A DNA stretch of 64,000 nt from Echinostoma caproni (lineage: Eukaryota > Platyhelminthes > Trematoda > Plagiorchiida > Echinostomatidae). The stretch is taken from the NCBI GenBank assembly GCA_900618425.1, contig UZAN01039859.1, positions 37,503-101,502 of the forward strand, given 5' to 3'. Positions 63,021 to 64,000 of the stretch are shown here, piece after piece. Below the pieces are notes generated by a model. The model searched no databases and was not told the origin of the DNA. It worked only from the letters and a program-made list of their open reading frames with translations. Numbering within the stretch: the first letter of the stretch is position 1; every line of letters starts with the position of its first letter. Both the position numbers and the translations under genes were made by a program.

Positions 63021-64000
63021 TTCAATATTTCAGTATTATTCTGCTAATCGTTATTCCTGTGTGTGAAAAATAACCAATTGCTCAGAGATTATCGTTTTAT
63101 CTATTCCGGCCTGTAAAACTTTCTGTTTCTCCAAAAGATTATCCGTTTATTCATAACCGCTTACATTATTCCCCACTGTTTGTCTCGCTCCCAGGATTTT
63201 TTCTCAGTAATGAAAGATACGGGATTTACCTTGTTCTTCAGACTACGTAAACGTTTTTCCGGATGTATTTGTGCCAACAAAGATATGCCTGTGATAAACT
63301 TAACCTTCAGTTTCCCTTTGCGGTTGCCAGTTTTATGGTCACAACTATGAGCTAGAATACTTTTATTTTTATTTTTCAACGTTTTTGCTAAAAGATTAGA
63401 CACGGAACAGAACTGTAAATACTGGTGTAGTGTGAAATTATAACACCGGTGGTGCGCCTATCCTGTACCGCTGACTGATAAGTTCGACATAAAGTCGATA
63501 CACAAAGGGTAACATGCTCGAAAAAGCTCAATAAAATGATACTTTAAAAGTACGTAATTATGGGATTTTTTTCTGATCGGAAGTTATTGATGCCTTTTTT
63601 ATGCTTGTTCGGTACTCGTCAGTAGAAGTGTTACTGTGACCTTTGGTTTTTATTTTGAAAATCACAAGAAATTTTACGAGTGCTATTGAATAAATTCATC
63701 TGTGAACACGATACTCTGATAGATATATGCTTTGTTTTTCTCCCCAACCAACTCTGAACTCAGTTCAAACAGATTATGGATTATGTCTGGGCACTCTGTT
63801 AAATGAATAAGACTAAACACGGATCGCTTTGTCCACCACTATCACGTGACTTGGTTTAGTTGTTCGTTCGTTTCCTTATTGGCTGTCTGTTTTTGCATAT
63901 TGTAATATGCACCTTCAAGATCGCGATTCGTTGTCTGTCGGGGTTTCTGCAATCACTGAAACAATGTTACAGCGATCCATAAGCTCCGTTTACGTAAACG
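63021..64000. other. No recognisable gene
   Basis: Short open frames only. Nothing distinctive was seen up to the window end. Confidence 0.5.

Noticed and set aside
62820..63047. Open frame with a run of about 20 methionines
   Set aside because: This is the (ATG)21 microsatellite read in one frame.
1..64000. CRISPR arrays, operons, bacterial promoters or a prokaryotic defence system
   Set aside because: No spaced direct repeats, no gene clusters and no ribosome-binding sites were seen; the content is eukaryotic.

Overview
The window looks like non-coding, repeat-rich eukaryotic nuclear DNA, most likely from a parasitic flatworm (digenean trematode). Reasons: no operons and no long uninterrupted genes; moderate A+T with (AT)n, (AC)n and (ATG)n microsatellites; two divergent Penelope-like elements; a LINE whose endonuclease, RT and C-terminal phrases resemble LINEs I know from flukes; and a tRNA-headed short retroposon carrying a hammerhead-ribozyme-like core (CTGATGAG...GAAAC), the architecture known from the schistosome Sm-alpha family. 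The species cannot be fixed from the sequence alone. Two runs of N (36693-37348 and 50207-50694) and four single N show this is a draft scaffold.

The only convincing host gene is a rhodopsin-like (class A) GPCR on the plus strand at 36296-37730. An assembly gap removes the part that should hold TM4 and most of TM5. Two further open segments bordered by good splice consensus (602-777 and 31440-31678) are possible exons of unidentified genes.

The rest is mostly mobile DNA in different stages of decay. From left to right: a tRNA-derived SINE with a poly(A) tail (family A, 8234-8508); copies of an unclassified ~360 bp dispersed repeat (family C, 14876-15365); a tRNA-like retroposon on the minus strand (18690-18910); a hammerhead-bearing retroposon (family B, 21103-21233) next to a ~2.8 kb decayed LINE (21430-24236, minus); a second family A SINE followed directly by a second family C copy (28143-28790); a 1.57 kb Penelope-like pseudogene flanked by near-identical inverted arms (29447-31011); the GPCR; further family B copies (about 39.0 and 41.7-41.9 kb); a third family C copy (about 43.95-44.24 kb); a 2.2 kb Penelope-like pseudogene (44988-47217, minus); a 5'-truncated LINE tail (51045-51600, minus); and another family B copy at 61.8 kb.

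The most interesting signals are the family B retroposons (pol III box A/B followed by a hammerhead core, with an apparent compensatory change in the putative stem III), the Penelope-like element caught between inverted copies of its own upstream segment, and the unclassified family C repeat. All comparisons were made by eye, so homology percentages and clade placement are not given.
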